A stretch of DNA of 64,000 nucleotides from NCBI RefSeq assembly GCF_042685645.1, contig NZ_JBHUNX010000001.1:3658001-3722000 (forward strand), read 5' to 3'. Below, one piece after another: positions 17,484-25,178 of the stretch. Below the pieces are notes generated by a model, which ran no database searches, was not told the DNA's origin, and worked only from the letters and a program-made list of their open reading frames with translations. Made by a program: the position numbers and the translations under genes. Positions within the stretch are counted from its first letter, which is position 1; each line of letters begins with the position of its first letter. Origin of the DNA: Salininema proteolyticum. GTDB lineage: Bacteria > Actinomycetota > Actinomycetes > Mycobacteriales > Micromonosporaceae.

Positions 17484-17877
17484 GCTGCTTACCGCTTTGT
17501 TCCTTCCCTTGGCATTCGGGGCTCCCCTTGCTATCAGGGCTTTCCCTGTGCGGTGCGGTCGGACCGTTCCGGGGTGCACGAACGGCCGTTCCGGCAGGTT
17601 CGGCGCGGGCGGTCCTGCGGCTCCGTCGTGCTGTCCGTTACTCCGTATCGGCCGGATTATCGAGGGACCTTCATTTTACTCAGGGCGCCGTCCGGAGGGG
17701 CTGGCGCCCTCGGCACCGGTGGCGCGATAGCGCGCCGTAATCCCACGTTCGTGTTAAAAGGCAAGGGGTGGAACAGGAGCAGCTGGGAACACCGCGACCG
17801 AAATCGTGTCATTCCCTTCCGGCGGCCCCGATCCATGGCAACATCCCTACATTATGTCAACGATGGAGGCACCCTCA
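17484..17877. other. Divergent intergenic region between SseB and mycosin genes
   Basis: About 390 bp with no supported gene. It must hold both promoters. I see no convincing operator. Confidence 0.5.
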
Positions 17878-18993
17878 GTGAGGACGCGTCGGCGCGCGCG
17901 GTTCCTCACCGTCCTGATCTGCGCCGCCGCCTGGACCCTCCAGCCCGCCCCCGCGCAGGCCATAGACCTCTCCTCCTGGTACTACCGCGACATCGGGGCC
18001 GGGCGTGCCTGGGAATACGGCCTCGGAGAGGGAGTCACCGTCGCCGTCGTCGACTCCGGCGTCGACGAGAGCCACCCCGTCCTCGACGGCAGCGTCCTGG
18101 ACGGCATCTCCTACGTCATCGAGGACGACTCCGAGTCCGACGAGGAGGCCAACGACGACGGCCACCTCGACCCCGTCGGCCACGGCACCGCCGTGGCCGC
18201 GCTCATCGCCGGCGGGCAGGACTCCCCCACCCCCGGCATCGCCCCCGAGGCGGACATCCTCCCCGTGCGGGTCCTCGACGACGAGAACCGCTACCACGAC
18301 GCGACCGTCGTCGCCCGCGCCATAGAATGGGCCGTCGACCAGGGCGCCGACGTCGTCAACCTCTCCCTCGGCGGAGAGCAGTCCGCCTACGCCCTCGCCG
18401 ACGCGCTGGCCTACGCCGCGCGCAACGACGTCCTCGTCGTCGCCTGCACGGGCAACGGCGACGAGGAGGACGACCCGGCCGTCTGGTACCCCGGACGCGA
18501 CCCGCTCACCATGGCCGTCACCGGCGTCGGCCCCAGCGGCGAACGCTGGCCCAGCGCCATCACCGGCGACGAGACCACCATCGCCGCCCCGTCGGTCAAC
18601 CTGCGCGCCCCCTCCCCCGGCGGCGGCTACCGCAATGTCACCGGCACCTCCTTCTCCACCGCGCTCGTGTCGGGCGCGGCAGCCCTCCTGCGCGCCGAGA
18701 ACCCCGGCGCGAGCGCCGACGAGGTCCGCCAGATGCTGCTGGACACCGCCCGGCCGGCCGGCGCCGACACGGGTGCCGGAGTCCTCGACGTCGCCGCCGC
18801 GATCGGGGTGGACCCCGACACGGTCGTCGTCGAGCAGCCGGTCCGGCAGGCGCGCCTGGGTGTGGCCGAGGCCGGGGCCGCCGCCGTCGTCCTCGTCCTG
18901 TTGACGGCCGTCGCCGCGTGGATCCGCCCGCGGCGGCGCGAGAGCGGCGCCGCCGGCGAGCCCGCTCCGGCCCGCTCGACCGCCGGTGTATGA
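17878..18993 (+). CDS. Mycosin-type membrane-anchored S8 serine protease
   Basis: 371 residues from a GTG at 17878 preceded by GGAGG at ideal spacing; earlier ATGs at 17854 and 17863 lack one. Residues 1-28 are a signal peptide (FLTVLICAAAWTLQPAPAQA). The S8 triad is Asp59 (AVVDSGVD), His102 (GHGTAVAALIAG) and Ser258 (GTSFSTALVSG). A C-terminal membrane helix (AAAVVLVLLTAVAAWI, then RPRRR) anchors it. This is the architecture of mycosins, proteases that stabilise and process in type VII secretion. No EccB-E, WXG100 or PPE gene is in the window, so it is an orphan copy here. It is divergent from the SseB gene, which could be a partner or substrate. Confidence 0.9.
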   Translation: MRTRRRARFLTVLICAAAWTLQPAPAQAIDLSSWYYRDIGAGRAWEYGLGEGVTVAVVDSGVDESHPVLDGSVLDGISYVIEDDSESDEEANDDGHLDPVGHGTAVAALIAGGQDSPTPGIAPEADILPVRVLDDENRYHDATVVARAIEWAVDQGADVVNLSLGGEQSAYALADALAYAARNDVLVVACTGNGDEEDDPAVWYPGRDPLTMAVTGVGPSGERWPSAITGDETTIAAPSVNLRAPSPGGGYRNVTGTSFSTALVSGAAALLRAENPGASADEVRQMLLDTARPAGADTGAGVLDVAAAIGVDPDTVVVEQPVRQARLGVAEAGAAAVVLVLLTAVAAWIRPRRRESGAAGEPAPARSTAGV

Positions 18994-19043
18994 GGCCCCT
19001 ATGACCCCGAGATCGCGTGGCCGGGATCCGCGGAACGGTCACG

Positions 19044-19049
19044 TAAGCT
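19044..19049 (+). promoter_or_regulatory. -10 element of a probably leaderless nth transcript
   Basis: TAAGCT lies 6 nt before the GTG at 19056. Confidence 0.45.
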
Positions 19050-19055
19050 AGAACC

Positions 19056-19823
19056 GTGACTGCAGCCGCCGCAAAAAAGGGAACCGAGTCCGAGCTCGCC
19101 AGAAAGCGCCGCGCACGCACCGTGGACAAGCTGCTGGCCGAGGCGCATCCGGACGCGCACTGCGAGCTGGACTACTCCAACCCCCTGGAGCTGGCGATCG
19201 CGACGATCCTCTCGGCGCAGTGCACCGACGAGCGGGTCAACAAGACCACTCCGGCCCTGTTCGCCAAGTACCGCACCGCCTCCGACTACGCGCACGCCGA
19301 CCCGGAGGACGTGGAGGGCCTGATCCGCTCGACCGGCTTCTACCGCAACAAGGCCAAGTCCATCATCGGGCTGGGCAAAGCGCTGGAGGAGCGCTACGAG
19401 GGCGTCCTCCCGCGGGAGCTGGACAAGCTGGTGAAGCTGCCGGGCATCGGGCGCAAGACGGCCAACGTCATCCGCGGCAACGCCTTCGGCTTCCCGGGCA
19501 TCACGGTCGACACGCACATGCTGCGCCTGACCCGGCGCCTGGGCTTCCGAGAGGCCGACGACCCGGTGAAGGTGGAGTTCGAGCTGCAGAAACTCGTTCC
19601 GGAGCGGGACTGGACCATGTTCAGCCACCGGGTGATCTTCCACGGCCGCCGCGTCTGCCAGGCGAGGAAGCCCGCCTGCGGCGCCTGTACCCTGGCCCGT
19701 TACTGCCCCTCCTTCGGCGACGGCCCGGTCGATCCGGCCGAGGCCGCTCCCCTGGTCAAGGGCGACAATAAGAGGGAACTGCTGGAACTGGCGGGCGTCG
19801 ACCCGAGTCTGGGGGGCGAATGA
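19056..19823 (+). CDS. nth: Endonuclease III
   Basis: 255 residues. It removes oxidised pyrimidines and cleaves at abasic sites in base excision repair. The helix-hairpin-helix carries the catalytic lysine (LPGIGRKTANVIRG, Lys134) and is followed by the catalytic aspartate (VDTHMLRLTRRLGF, Asp152). The [4Fe-4S] ligands follow the C-x6-C-x2-C-x5-C pattern (CQARKPACGACTLARYC). Length is slightly above E. coli Nth because of a basic N-terminal tail. It heads the nth-tlpA-nudix-marP unit, the same order as Rv3674c-Rv3671c in Mycobacterium tuberculosis. The tlpA ATG overlaps its stop (ATGA). Confidence 0.95.
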   Translation: MTAAAAKKGTESELARKRRARTVDKLLAEAHPDAHCELDYSNPLELAIATILSAQCTDERVNKTTPALFAKYRTASDYAHADPEDVEGLIRSTGFYRNKAKSIIGLGKALEERYEGVLPRELDKLVKLPGIGRKTANVIRGNAFGFPGITVDTHMLRLTRRLGFREADDPVKVEFELQKLVPERDWTMFSHRVIFHGRRVCQARKPACGACTLARYCPSFGDGPVDPAEAAPLVKGDNKRELLELAGVDPSLGGE

Positions 19824-20398
19824 GGAGGCGCAGCGCGTTGGGGGCCGTGGCCGTGGCGGCGCTCGGACTGAGCGCCTGCGGCGAGGACCGCGAGCCGACG
19901 TCGGAGGGCGGCGCGGAAGAGCCGACCTGGGACGTGGCCTGCCCGGACGCCCCTGTGGACACCGCCGTCGCGGACCTGGGCGATGTCACCGGGCTGACCT
20001 GCCTGGGCACGGACGAGGCGGCGGAGATCGGCATCAGGGAGGGCAAGCCCCTCCTCTTGAGCCTGTGGGCCAGCTGGTGCGAGCCGTGCCGGGAGGAGAC
20101 CCCCGAGTTGGAGAAGTTCTTCCAGGCGCACGGGGACGCCGTGACCCTCCTCGGAGTCGACACCGAGGACCGGCGCGACAAGGCCCTCTGGTTCGCCGAG
20201 GACTTCGGCATGACCTTCCCCAGCGTCTTCGACCCCGAGGGCCGGGTCCGCCGCGCCTTCTCGATCGTGGGCCTCCCCGGGCTGGTCACCGTGAACGCGG
20301 ACGGGTCGACCGCCGCGGTGGTCAACCAGCCGGGCATCGACTACGCGGGGCTCGTCGACCTGGCCAACCGCACCCTGAACCTGGAGTTGAGCCCATGA
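19820..20398 (+). CDS. TlpA/ResA-like thioredoxin-fold lipoprotein
   Basis: 192 residues with a lipoprotein signal (lipobox LSAC near residue 20), so it is anchored on the outer face of the membrane. The thioredoxin active site is WASWCEPCREETPELEKF. The cis-proline segment GLPGLVTVNADGS follows. Such proteins reduce disulfides in exported proteins or during cytochrome c maturation. Start and stop overlap the neighbours (ATGA both times), showing tight coupling with nth and the nudix gene. It is the counterpart of Rv3673c in position and type. Confidence 0.9.
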   Translation: MRRRSALGAVAVAALGLSACGEDREPTSEGGAEEPTWDVACPDAPVDTAVADLGDVTGLTCLGTDEAAEIGIREGKPLLLSLWASWCEPCREETPELEKFFQAHGDAVTLLGVDTEDRRDKALWFAEDFGMTFPSVFDPEGRVRRAFSIVGLPGLVTVNADGSTAAVVNQPGIDYAGLVDLANRTLNLELSP

Positions 20399-22311
20399 CC
20401 GGTGAACCGCGGTGGTTCGTCGACCTCGTCGACGCCATAGACAGGGAGAAGGCCGACCCCGACGCCAACGGGCTGCTGCCGGCCGCGAAGCGCTCCTCGG
20501 GCGCCCGCAACGCCGCCGTGCTGGTGCTGCTCTCCTCCGAGGGCGACGGGGCGGGCCCGCGGGTGCTCCTGCAGGAGCGGGCGCACCACCTGCGCCACCA
20601 TCCAGGGCAGATCTCCTTCCCCGGAGGTGCGGTCGAACCGGGCGATCCCGACGCGCCCACGGCGGCGCTGCGGGAGGCCGAGGAGGAGCTGGGGGTCAAG
20701 CCCGCCGGCGTCGACATCGGGACCGAACTTCCCCCGCTGTGGATCCCGGTCTCGGGTTTCCTCGTGACCTGCGTGGTCTCCCACTGGCGCGAGCCGCACC
20801 CGGTGGAGCCGGTCGACACGGGCGAGGTGGCGGCGGCGCACTCGGTCTCGCTGGAGGACCTGGCCGACCCGGGGAACCGCGGCACTGTGGCCTATCCCAA
20901 CGGCAGGACCGGGCCGGGCTTCGAAGTGCCCGGCGTCCCGCTGATCTGGGGTTTCACCGGCGGAGTGCTCTCCTGGCTGGTGAACACCGCGGGGCTGGAA
21001 CGCGCCTGGGACCCCGATCGCCGCTTCTCGCTCGACCGGGAGAGGGAAATCTGGCAGAATAGCCGGACTCGACGCTTAGGCCGCAGCGAGGCCGGAGAGG
21101 GAAGGGCCGCCATGCCAGGAGAGACCGGGGGACTCGTCATCGACGTCCTCATCGTGGTGCTGGCGCTCCTGTTCGCGATCCACGGCTACCGGCAGGGCTT
21201 CATCATCTCCGGCGCCACGTTCGTGGGATTCCTCGGCGGAGCGATCGCCGGGGTCCTCCTGGTCCCGTTCGTGGCGCAGTTCTACCAGGAGCCGACGGCC
21301 AAGCTGGTCTCCGCTCTCCTCGTCATCTTCGCCCTCGCGCTGGCCGGTCAGGCGCTGCTCACGTGGCTGGGCTATAAGCTGCGCAAACGTTTGAAGAATT
21401 CCGGTTCGGTCCGTTTGGACAAGATCGGCGGGCCCATAGTCTCGCTCCTGGCCGTCGTGCTCGCCACCTGGCTCATCGCCGCTCCCCTGGCGATGTCGGC
21501 GATCCCGCAGGTCGCCTCGTCGGTGCGCCACTCGCACCTGGTGCGCGTCATCGACGAGAACATGCCCCCGCCGGTGCGGGGCGTATACCAGGCGATGCGG
21601 GACGAGCTGAACACCTCGCAGATCCCCGACGTCTTCGGCGGCCTCCGCCCGACCGACGCTCCGGACGTGCCGCCTCCCGACCCGGAGCTGCAGGCGTCCC
21701 CGGTGGTGCAGGAGGCGCACGCGAGTGTGCTGAAGGTCCACGGGTCGGCCCCGTCGTGCTCGCGCCAGATCGAGGGCTCGTCCTTCGTGTACGCCCCTGA
21801 GAGGGTCGTCACGAACGCGCACGTGGTGGCCGGCACGGACCACGTTCAGGTGGAGTCCGGCGGGCGGTTGCTCGACGCGGTCGTGACGGAGTTCGACGCG
21901 CGGACGGATCTGGCCGTCCTCTACGTGCCCGGGCTGGGCGCCCCGACGCTTCCGCTGGCCGACGCCCCAGCGCAGGACGGGGACGACACCATCGTGGTGG
22001 GCTATCCCGGCGGGGGCGGCTACACGTCGACGGCGGCACGCGTGCGTGATTCCAGAGTGGTGACCGGTCCGGACATCTACGACTCGGGGTCCACCACGAG
22101 GGAGGTCTACCAGCTTCGCGCGCAGGTCATCAGCGGCAACTCCGGCGGCCCTCTCCTGGGGACGGACGGGTCGGTCGTGGGAGTGGTCTTCGCGGCCGCG
22201 CTGGACGATCCCGAGACTGGCTACGCCTTGACTCTCGCTGAGTCGCAGGGGATCATGGAGGAGGGCCGCAGCTCGAAATCCCCGGTCGAGACCGGTCCGT
22301 GCACCGCGTGA
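20395..22311 (+). CDS. CoA pyrophosphatase (Nudix) joined in frame to MarP-type membrane serine protease
   Basis: One uninterrupted 638-codon frame holds two proteins that are normally separate. Residues 1-238 are a NudL-type CoA pyrophosphatase: LLQERAHHLRHHPGQISFPG, then the Nudix box GGAVEPGDPDAPTAALREAE with EELG. From residue 240 (ATG at 21112) comes a MarP homologue: four membrane helices of the CvpA type (LVIDVLIVVLALLFAIHGYR onward), then a trypsin-like periplasmic protease with His (TNAHVVAGTD), Asp (DARTDLAVL) and Ser (SGNSGGPLLG). A Cys pair (PSCSR and GPCTA) resembles the redox disulfide of mycobacterial MarP, which protects against acid. The join is a short basic stretch (NSRTRRLGRSEAGEGRAA) with no stop. 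Internal initiation at 21112 could still make MarP alone. Confidence 0.85.
   Translation: MTGEPRWFVDLVDAIDREKADPDANGLLPAAKRSSGARNAAVLVLLSSEGDGAGPRVLLQERAHHLRHHPGQISFPGGAVEPGDPDAPTAALREAEEELGVKPAGVDIGTELPPLWIPVSGFLVTCVVSHWREPHPVEPVDTGEVAAAHSVSLEDLADPGNRGTVAYPNGRTGPGFEVPGVPLIWGFTGGVLSWLVNTAGLERAWDPDRRFSLDREREIWQNSRTRRLGRSEAGEGRAAMPGETGGLVIDVLIVVLALLFAIHGYRQGFIISGATFVGFLGGAIAGVLLVPFVAQFYQEPTAKLVSALLVIFALALAGQALLTWLGYKLRKRLKNSGSVRLDKIGGPIVSLLAVVLATWLIAAPLAMSAIPQVASSVRHSHLVRVIDENMPPPVRGVYQAMRDELNTSQIPDVFGGLRPTDAPDVPPPDPELQASPVVQEAHASVLKVHGSAPSCSRQIEGSSFVYAPERVVTNAHVVAGTDHVQVESGGRLLDAVVTEFDARTDLAVLYVPGLGAPTLPLADAPAQDGDDTIVVGYPGGGGYTSTAARVRDSRVVTGPDIYDSGSTTREVYQLRAQVISGNSGGPLLGTDGSVVGVVFAAALDDPETGYALTLAESQGIMEEGRSSKSPVETGPCTA
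21112..21114 (+). other. marP: Probable internal start codon of the MarP protease
   Basis: The ATG is preceded by GGAGAGGGAAGG (21093-21104 region), a good ribosome binding site, and begins MPGETGGLVIDVLIVV, which aligns with the usual MarP start. It gives a 399-residue protein from 21112 to 22311. Confidence 0.6.
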
Positions 22312-22717
22312 GCCCCTCCGTCGGCCGCGAGCCGCCGCGCCCGCCCCTCCGTGACTCGGGTAACGTGTCTTCTACCAGAACATGTAACCCGCGACTGAGT
22401 TAGTCCTCACATGTGTGGGCAGCGGTCACATTAAGAAGTACGCTATAGGACGTCACACTGAATTGACATTGACAGCCTCCCCGCCACCGCAGTGACGGGT
22501 CCTCCTTTTGTGAGGTTTCGGTGCCTCAGGGGATGCCGCGTCAAGTGCCCGCCGCACGCCCGAGGGGGTGAGAATCCCTCGACTGGACACGAGAGACGGA
22601 ATGTCAATTGCGGGGTGCGGTCGCAAAAGGAACATTTCCGTCTTCCCGGAGTGATCGCGGACATAGACTCTATGACACAAGCATGATAAGTGCTCACGAG
22701 AAAGGTGCGAGAAGGAC
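22312..22717 (+). other. Leader and promoter region of crp
   Basis: About 400 bp without a gene. An imperfect hairpin (GGGTAACGTGT / ACATGTAACCC, 22360-22391 region) just after marP may act as a terminator. A second small hairpin (GAGGG / CCCTC) lies further on. Several TCACA half-sites occur but no full TGTGA-N6-TCACA palindrome is evident. Confidence 0.4.
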
Positions 22718-23395
22718 ATGGAAGATGTATTGGCCAGGGCCGCCCTCTTCAAGGGCGTGGACCCCGAAGCAGTCGAGTCCCTCATCAAAGAGATGGAGTA
22801 CATCGACGTCAACAAGGGCCAGACCGTCTTCACCGAAAACGAGCCCGGGGACAGCCTTTACATCGTCATGTCCGGCAAGGTGAAGCTCGGCCGCCGCTCC
22901 GCCGACGGGCGGCAGAACCTGATCGCCGTCATGGGACCGAGCGACATGGTCGGTGAGCTGGCCCTGTTCGACCCGGGCCCGCGCACGGCGACCGCCACCG
23001 CGCTGACCGACACGCGCCTGGCCCGCCTTTCGAAGACCGCCCTGCGTCCGTGGCTGACCAACCGGCCCGAGATCGCCGAGCAGCTGCTCCGCGTGATCGC
23101 CCGCCGTCTGCGCCGGACCAACGACTCGATGGCCGACCTGATCTTCACCGACGTCCCCGGCCGCGTGGCCAAGGCGCTGCTGCACATGGCCAGCCGCTTC
23201 GGCACCCGCGACGGCGGCGTCCTGCGCGTCACCCACGACCTCACGCAGGAGGAGCTCGCCCAGCTGGTCGGCGCCTCCCGTGAGACGGTGAACAAGGCCC
23301 TGGCCGACTTCGCCGGACGCGGCTGGCTGCGCCTGGACGGCAAGAGCGTGATCATCATGGACCCCGAGCGACTGGCGCGCCGCGCCCGCGTCTAG
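22718..23395 (+). CDS. crp: Crp/Fnr family cAMP-type transcriptional regulator
   Basis: 225 residues, normal for actinobacterial Crp/GlxR. Residues 1-120 are the cyclic-nucleotide-binding beta-roll (PGDSLYIVMSGKVKLGRR, phosphate-binding GELALFDPGPRTATATA). A dimerisation helix follows (RPEIAEQLLRVIARRLRR). The C-terminal winged helix ends in DLTQEELAQLVGASRETVNK. The PGPRTATA segment matches the GELxxxxxxxRxAT cyclic-nucleotide signature. It probably controls carbon and respiration genes globally. Its place beside nth/marP matches mycobacteria, although there crp is divergent and here it follows marP on the same strand after a 400-bp gap. GAGAAGGAC precedes the start. Confidence 0.93.
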   Translation: MEDVLARAALFKGVDPEAVESLIKEMEYIDVNKGQTVFTENEPGDSLYIVMSGKVKLGRRSADGRQNLIAVMGPSDMVGELALFDPGPRTATATALTDTRLARLSKTALRPWLTNRPEIAEQLLRVIARRLRRTNDSMADLIFTDVPGRVAKALLHMASRFGTRDGGVLRVTHDLTQEELAQLVGASRETVNKALADFAGRGWLRLDGKSVIIMDPERLARRARV

Positions 23396-23423
23396 CGGAC
23401 CTGGTCCGATCAAATGTTCGAGT

Positions 23424-23457
23424 GGCCGCCGCGCCGGGTCTCACCGGCACGGCGGCC
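23424..23457 (+). terminator. Terminator after crp
   Basis: A 14-bp stem GGCCGCCGCGCCGG / CCGGCACGGCGGCC, with one G-U pair, lies 28 bp past the crp stop. Confidence 0.75.
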
Positions 23458-23580
23458 TCGGCTTTATCCGCCCTCGTGGCGGCGCCGCCGGCGTTCCCGC
23501 GTCCGAGTGGCGTGTCGCAGCTAACTCTGACAATTGAGCTAGACTTTTCTTTGACTCGTTCCGAACTACGAAGGAGAGCC

Positions 23581-23865
23581 GTGGCTACTCAATCTCCCCT
23601 GAACGTCAAGCTGGTGGCCGTCGAATCCCCGGTCTGGGAAGGCGAGGCCAAGTCCGTCTACGCCCGCACCACCGAGGGTGAGCTGGGCGTCCTGCCCGGA
23701 CACATCCCGATGCTCGGCGAGATCGCCGTCGACAGCCACGTGCACCTGTTCACGAGCGAAGACGAACGCCTCGACTTCGACGTCGAGGGCGGATTCCTCT
23801 CCGTCACCAGCGACGGAATCACCATCCTCGCCGAGACGGCGAAACAGGTCGAGACGGCGGCCTAG
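23581..23865 (+). CDS. atpC: ATP synthase epsilon subunit, short form
   Basis: 94 residues from GTG 23581, preceded by AAGGAGAG. It is the beta-sandwich domain of the F1 epsilon subunit: LNVKLVAVESPVWEGEAKSV, ARTTEGELGVLPGHIPMLGE, VEGGFLSVTSDGITILAE. The C-terminal helical domain that regulates ATPase activity in E. coli is missing, as in several actinobacteria with short forms, though this one is especially short. Upstream is crp with its own terminator, not atpD, so atpC must have its own promoter in the 23460-23575 gap. The DUF2550 gene follows immediately, as usual after atpC. Confidence 0.9.
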   Translation: MATQSPLNVKLVAVESPVWEGEAKSVYARTTEGELGVLPGHIPMLGEIAVDSHVHLFTSEDERLDFDVEGGFLSVTSDGITILAETAKQVETAA

Positions 23866-23866
23866 C

Positions 23867-24292
23867 ATGTGGGTCGCACTGCTGATCATCGCGGGGCTCG
23901 TCCTCCTGGCGGCAGTGTGCCTGGCGGCGACCTATTCGCGCCGCCGAATCCTCACGCGGGACGCGGCCTCGGTCGCCATGGCGGCCCGGATCCACGCCCG
24001 AGCCCCCGGCAGGGGCTGGGCTCCCGGCTACGCCGTCTACGCGGGCCCGGAGGTCCGCTGGTACCGCATGTTCTCCCTGTCGCCCCGGCCACGGTTCGTC
24101 CTGCGCCAGGGAGACCTCATGATCATCGAACGCCGCGAGCCCGAGGCCGGCGAGGAGCTCATGTTCCCCGACGGGGTGCGGCTCCTGGTCTGCAAGACCT
24201 CGGACAAGTCCGTGGAGCTGGCCATGTCGCAGTCGGCCCTGACGGGATTCTCTTCCTGGTCGGAGGCCGCGCCTCCCGGGTTCGTCGGCTGA
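23867..24292 (+). CDS. DUF2550 membrane protein
   Basis: 141 residues starting one base after the atpC stop. A single N-terminal membrane helix (MWVALLIIAGLVLLAAVCLA) is followed by a basic cytoplasmic domain with the DUF2550 pattern: WYRMFSLSPRPRFVLRQGDL, MIIERREPEAG, SALTGFSSWSEAAPPG. The family lies downstream of atpC across actinobacteria (Rv1312 in M. tuberculosis) and its function is unknown. Co-transcription with atpC suggests a link to the ATP synthase or membrane. A strong terminator follows 8 bp later. Confidence 0.9.
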   Translation: MWVALLIIAGLVLLAAVCLAATYSRRRILTRDAASVAMAARIHARAPGRGWAPGYAVYAGPEVRWYRMFSLSPRPRFVLRQGDLMIIERREPEAGEELMFPDGVRLLVCKTSDKSVELAMSQSALTGFSSWSEAAPPGFVG

Positions 24293-24300
24293 CAGAGCAC

Positions 24301-24336
24301 CGAAGGGCCGCCGAGCGTGCGCTCGGCGGCCCTTCG
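24301..24336 (+). terminator. Terminator after atpC-DUF2550
   Basis: A perfect 17-bp stem CGAAGGGCCGCCGAGCG / CGCTCGGCGGCCCTTCG with a 2-nt loop. Confidence 0.9.
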
Positions 24337-24469
24337 CATGCCCGGGTGGCGCCCTGACGGCGGCGGTCGGCGCCTTTCGCGGGCGGGACTCGGGAGATTC
24401 CTCGGCGGCCGTTCCCGGGCATCCGTTCGGTCGGCGCGGCCCCCTCCGGTCAGCGGCCCCGGACAGCGG

Positions 24470-25069
24470 TCAGCGGGCGAAGTCCGCGACGGCCTCCGTC
24501 ACACCCTCCTCGATCCGCGCGTAGTGGCCTTCGCGGTCCTCCACGTCCGCTCCCTCGGAGTTGGCGACGAGGTGCAGCACCGTCTCCTTCAGGCCGTTGA
24601 ACTCGCCTATACCCCGGCGCACGCCGAGGTCGAGGGAGGATCGTATGAAGTCGACGTCGGTGCCGACGTCCTCCTGCGCTCCGGCCAGCGCGACGAACAG
24701 GACGCTCAGGTTCCCCAGCCGCGGCACGCTGCGCCCGTAGGAGAACCCGTAGTTCCAGACCCGGTCGATCCACCCCTTGAGCAGGGCCGGCATGGAGAAC
24801 CAGTACACGGGGAAGACCACGACCACCTTGTCGACGGCCAGGAGGCGCTCCTGGTGGGCCATGACGGTGTCCGAGTAGCGCTTGTCCCTGTTGCCCCAGT
24901 CGGGCTGGTCGGCCTCGGTCATGGCCGGGTCGAAGCCCTCGGCGGCGAGGTCGAGGAAGTCGACTTCGTAGCCCTCGGACAGCAGCCGCTTCTCGGCGAC
25001 GCGGGCCAGGTAGGCCGTGAGGGAGTTGTCACGGTGGTGGGGGTGTACGACCATTGCGTTGCGCGACAT
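24470..25069 (-). CDS. NAD(P)H quinone oxidoreductase, flavodoxin-like fold
   Basis: 199 residues of the NQO/KefF/MdaB type. The FMN-binding start is MSRNAMVVHPHHRDNSLTAY, the core PVYWFSMPALLKGWIDRVWN is diagnostic, and GFSYG follows. It reduces quinones or electrophiles by two electrons in the cytoplasm. GAAAGG sits ahead of the ATG. The gene is divergent from an AraC regulator with a 109-bp shared promoter region, a usual arrangement in which the regulator responds to a toxic electrophile and induces the reductase. Confidence 0.9.
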   Translation of the reverse strand: MSRNAMVVHPHHRDNSLTAYLARVAEKRLLSEGYEVDFLDLAAEGFDPAMTEADQPDWGNRDKRYSDTVMAHQERLLAVDKVVVVFPVYWFSMPALLKGWIDRVWNYGFSYGRSVPRLGNLSVLFVALAGAQEDVGTDVDFIRSSLDLGVRRGIGEFNGLKETVLHLVANSEGADVEDREGHYARIEEGVTEAVADFAR

Positions 25070-25178
25070 GGCTTTTCCTTTCGATCATTCTCTTGCCACC
25101 ACTCATTGAACTACTATTCGCTTGGACTGTGAATGCTTGAGACTCGCAAGAACATACGAGATCGTCTAGGATGAGCCC
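25070..25178. promoter_or_regulatory. Divergent promoter region, reductase and AraC regulator
   Basis: 109 bp separate the two starts. TAGGAT at 25167-25172 lies 6 nt before the AraC ATG, so that transcript is probably leaderless. On the minus strand an AATAGT-like -10 is visible upstream of the reductase. The AraC protein is expected to bind here; I see no clear operator repeat. Confidence 0.5.

Noticed and set aside
17580..17877. Possible small gene upstream of the mycosin
   Set aside because: Frames here have poor codon structure, no ribosome binding site and no resemblance to known proteins; the span is better taken as divergent promoter DNA.
22440..22700. Possible riboswitch upstream of crp
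   Set aside because: Short hairpins exist, but I could not match the conserved core of ydaO, cobalamin or other known riboswitches.
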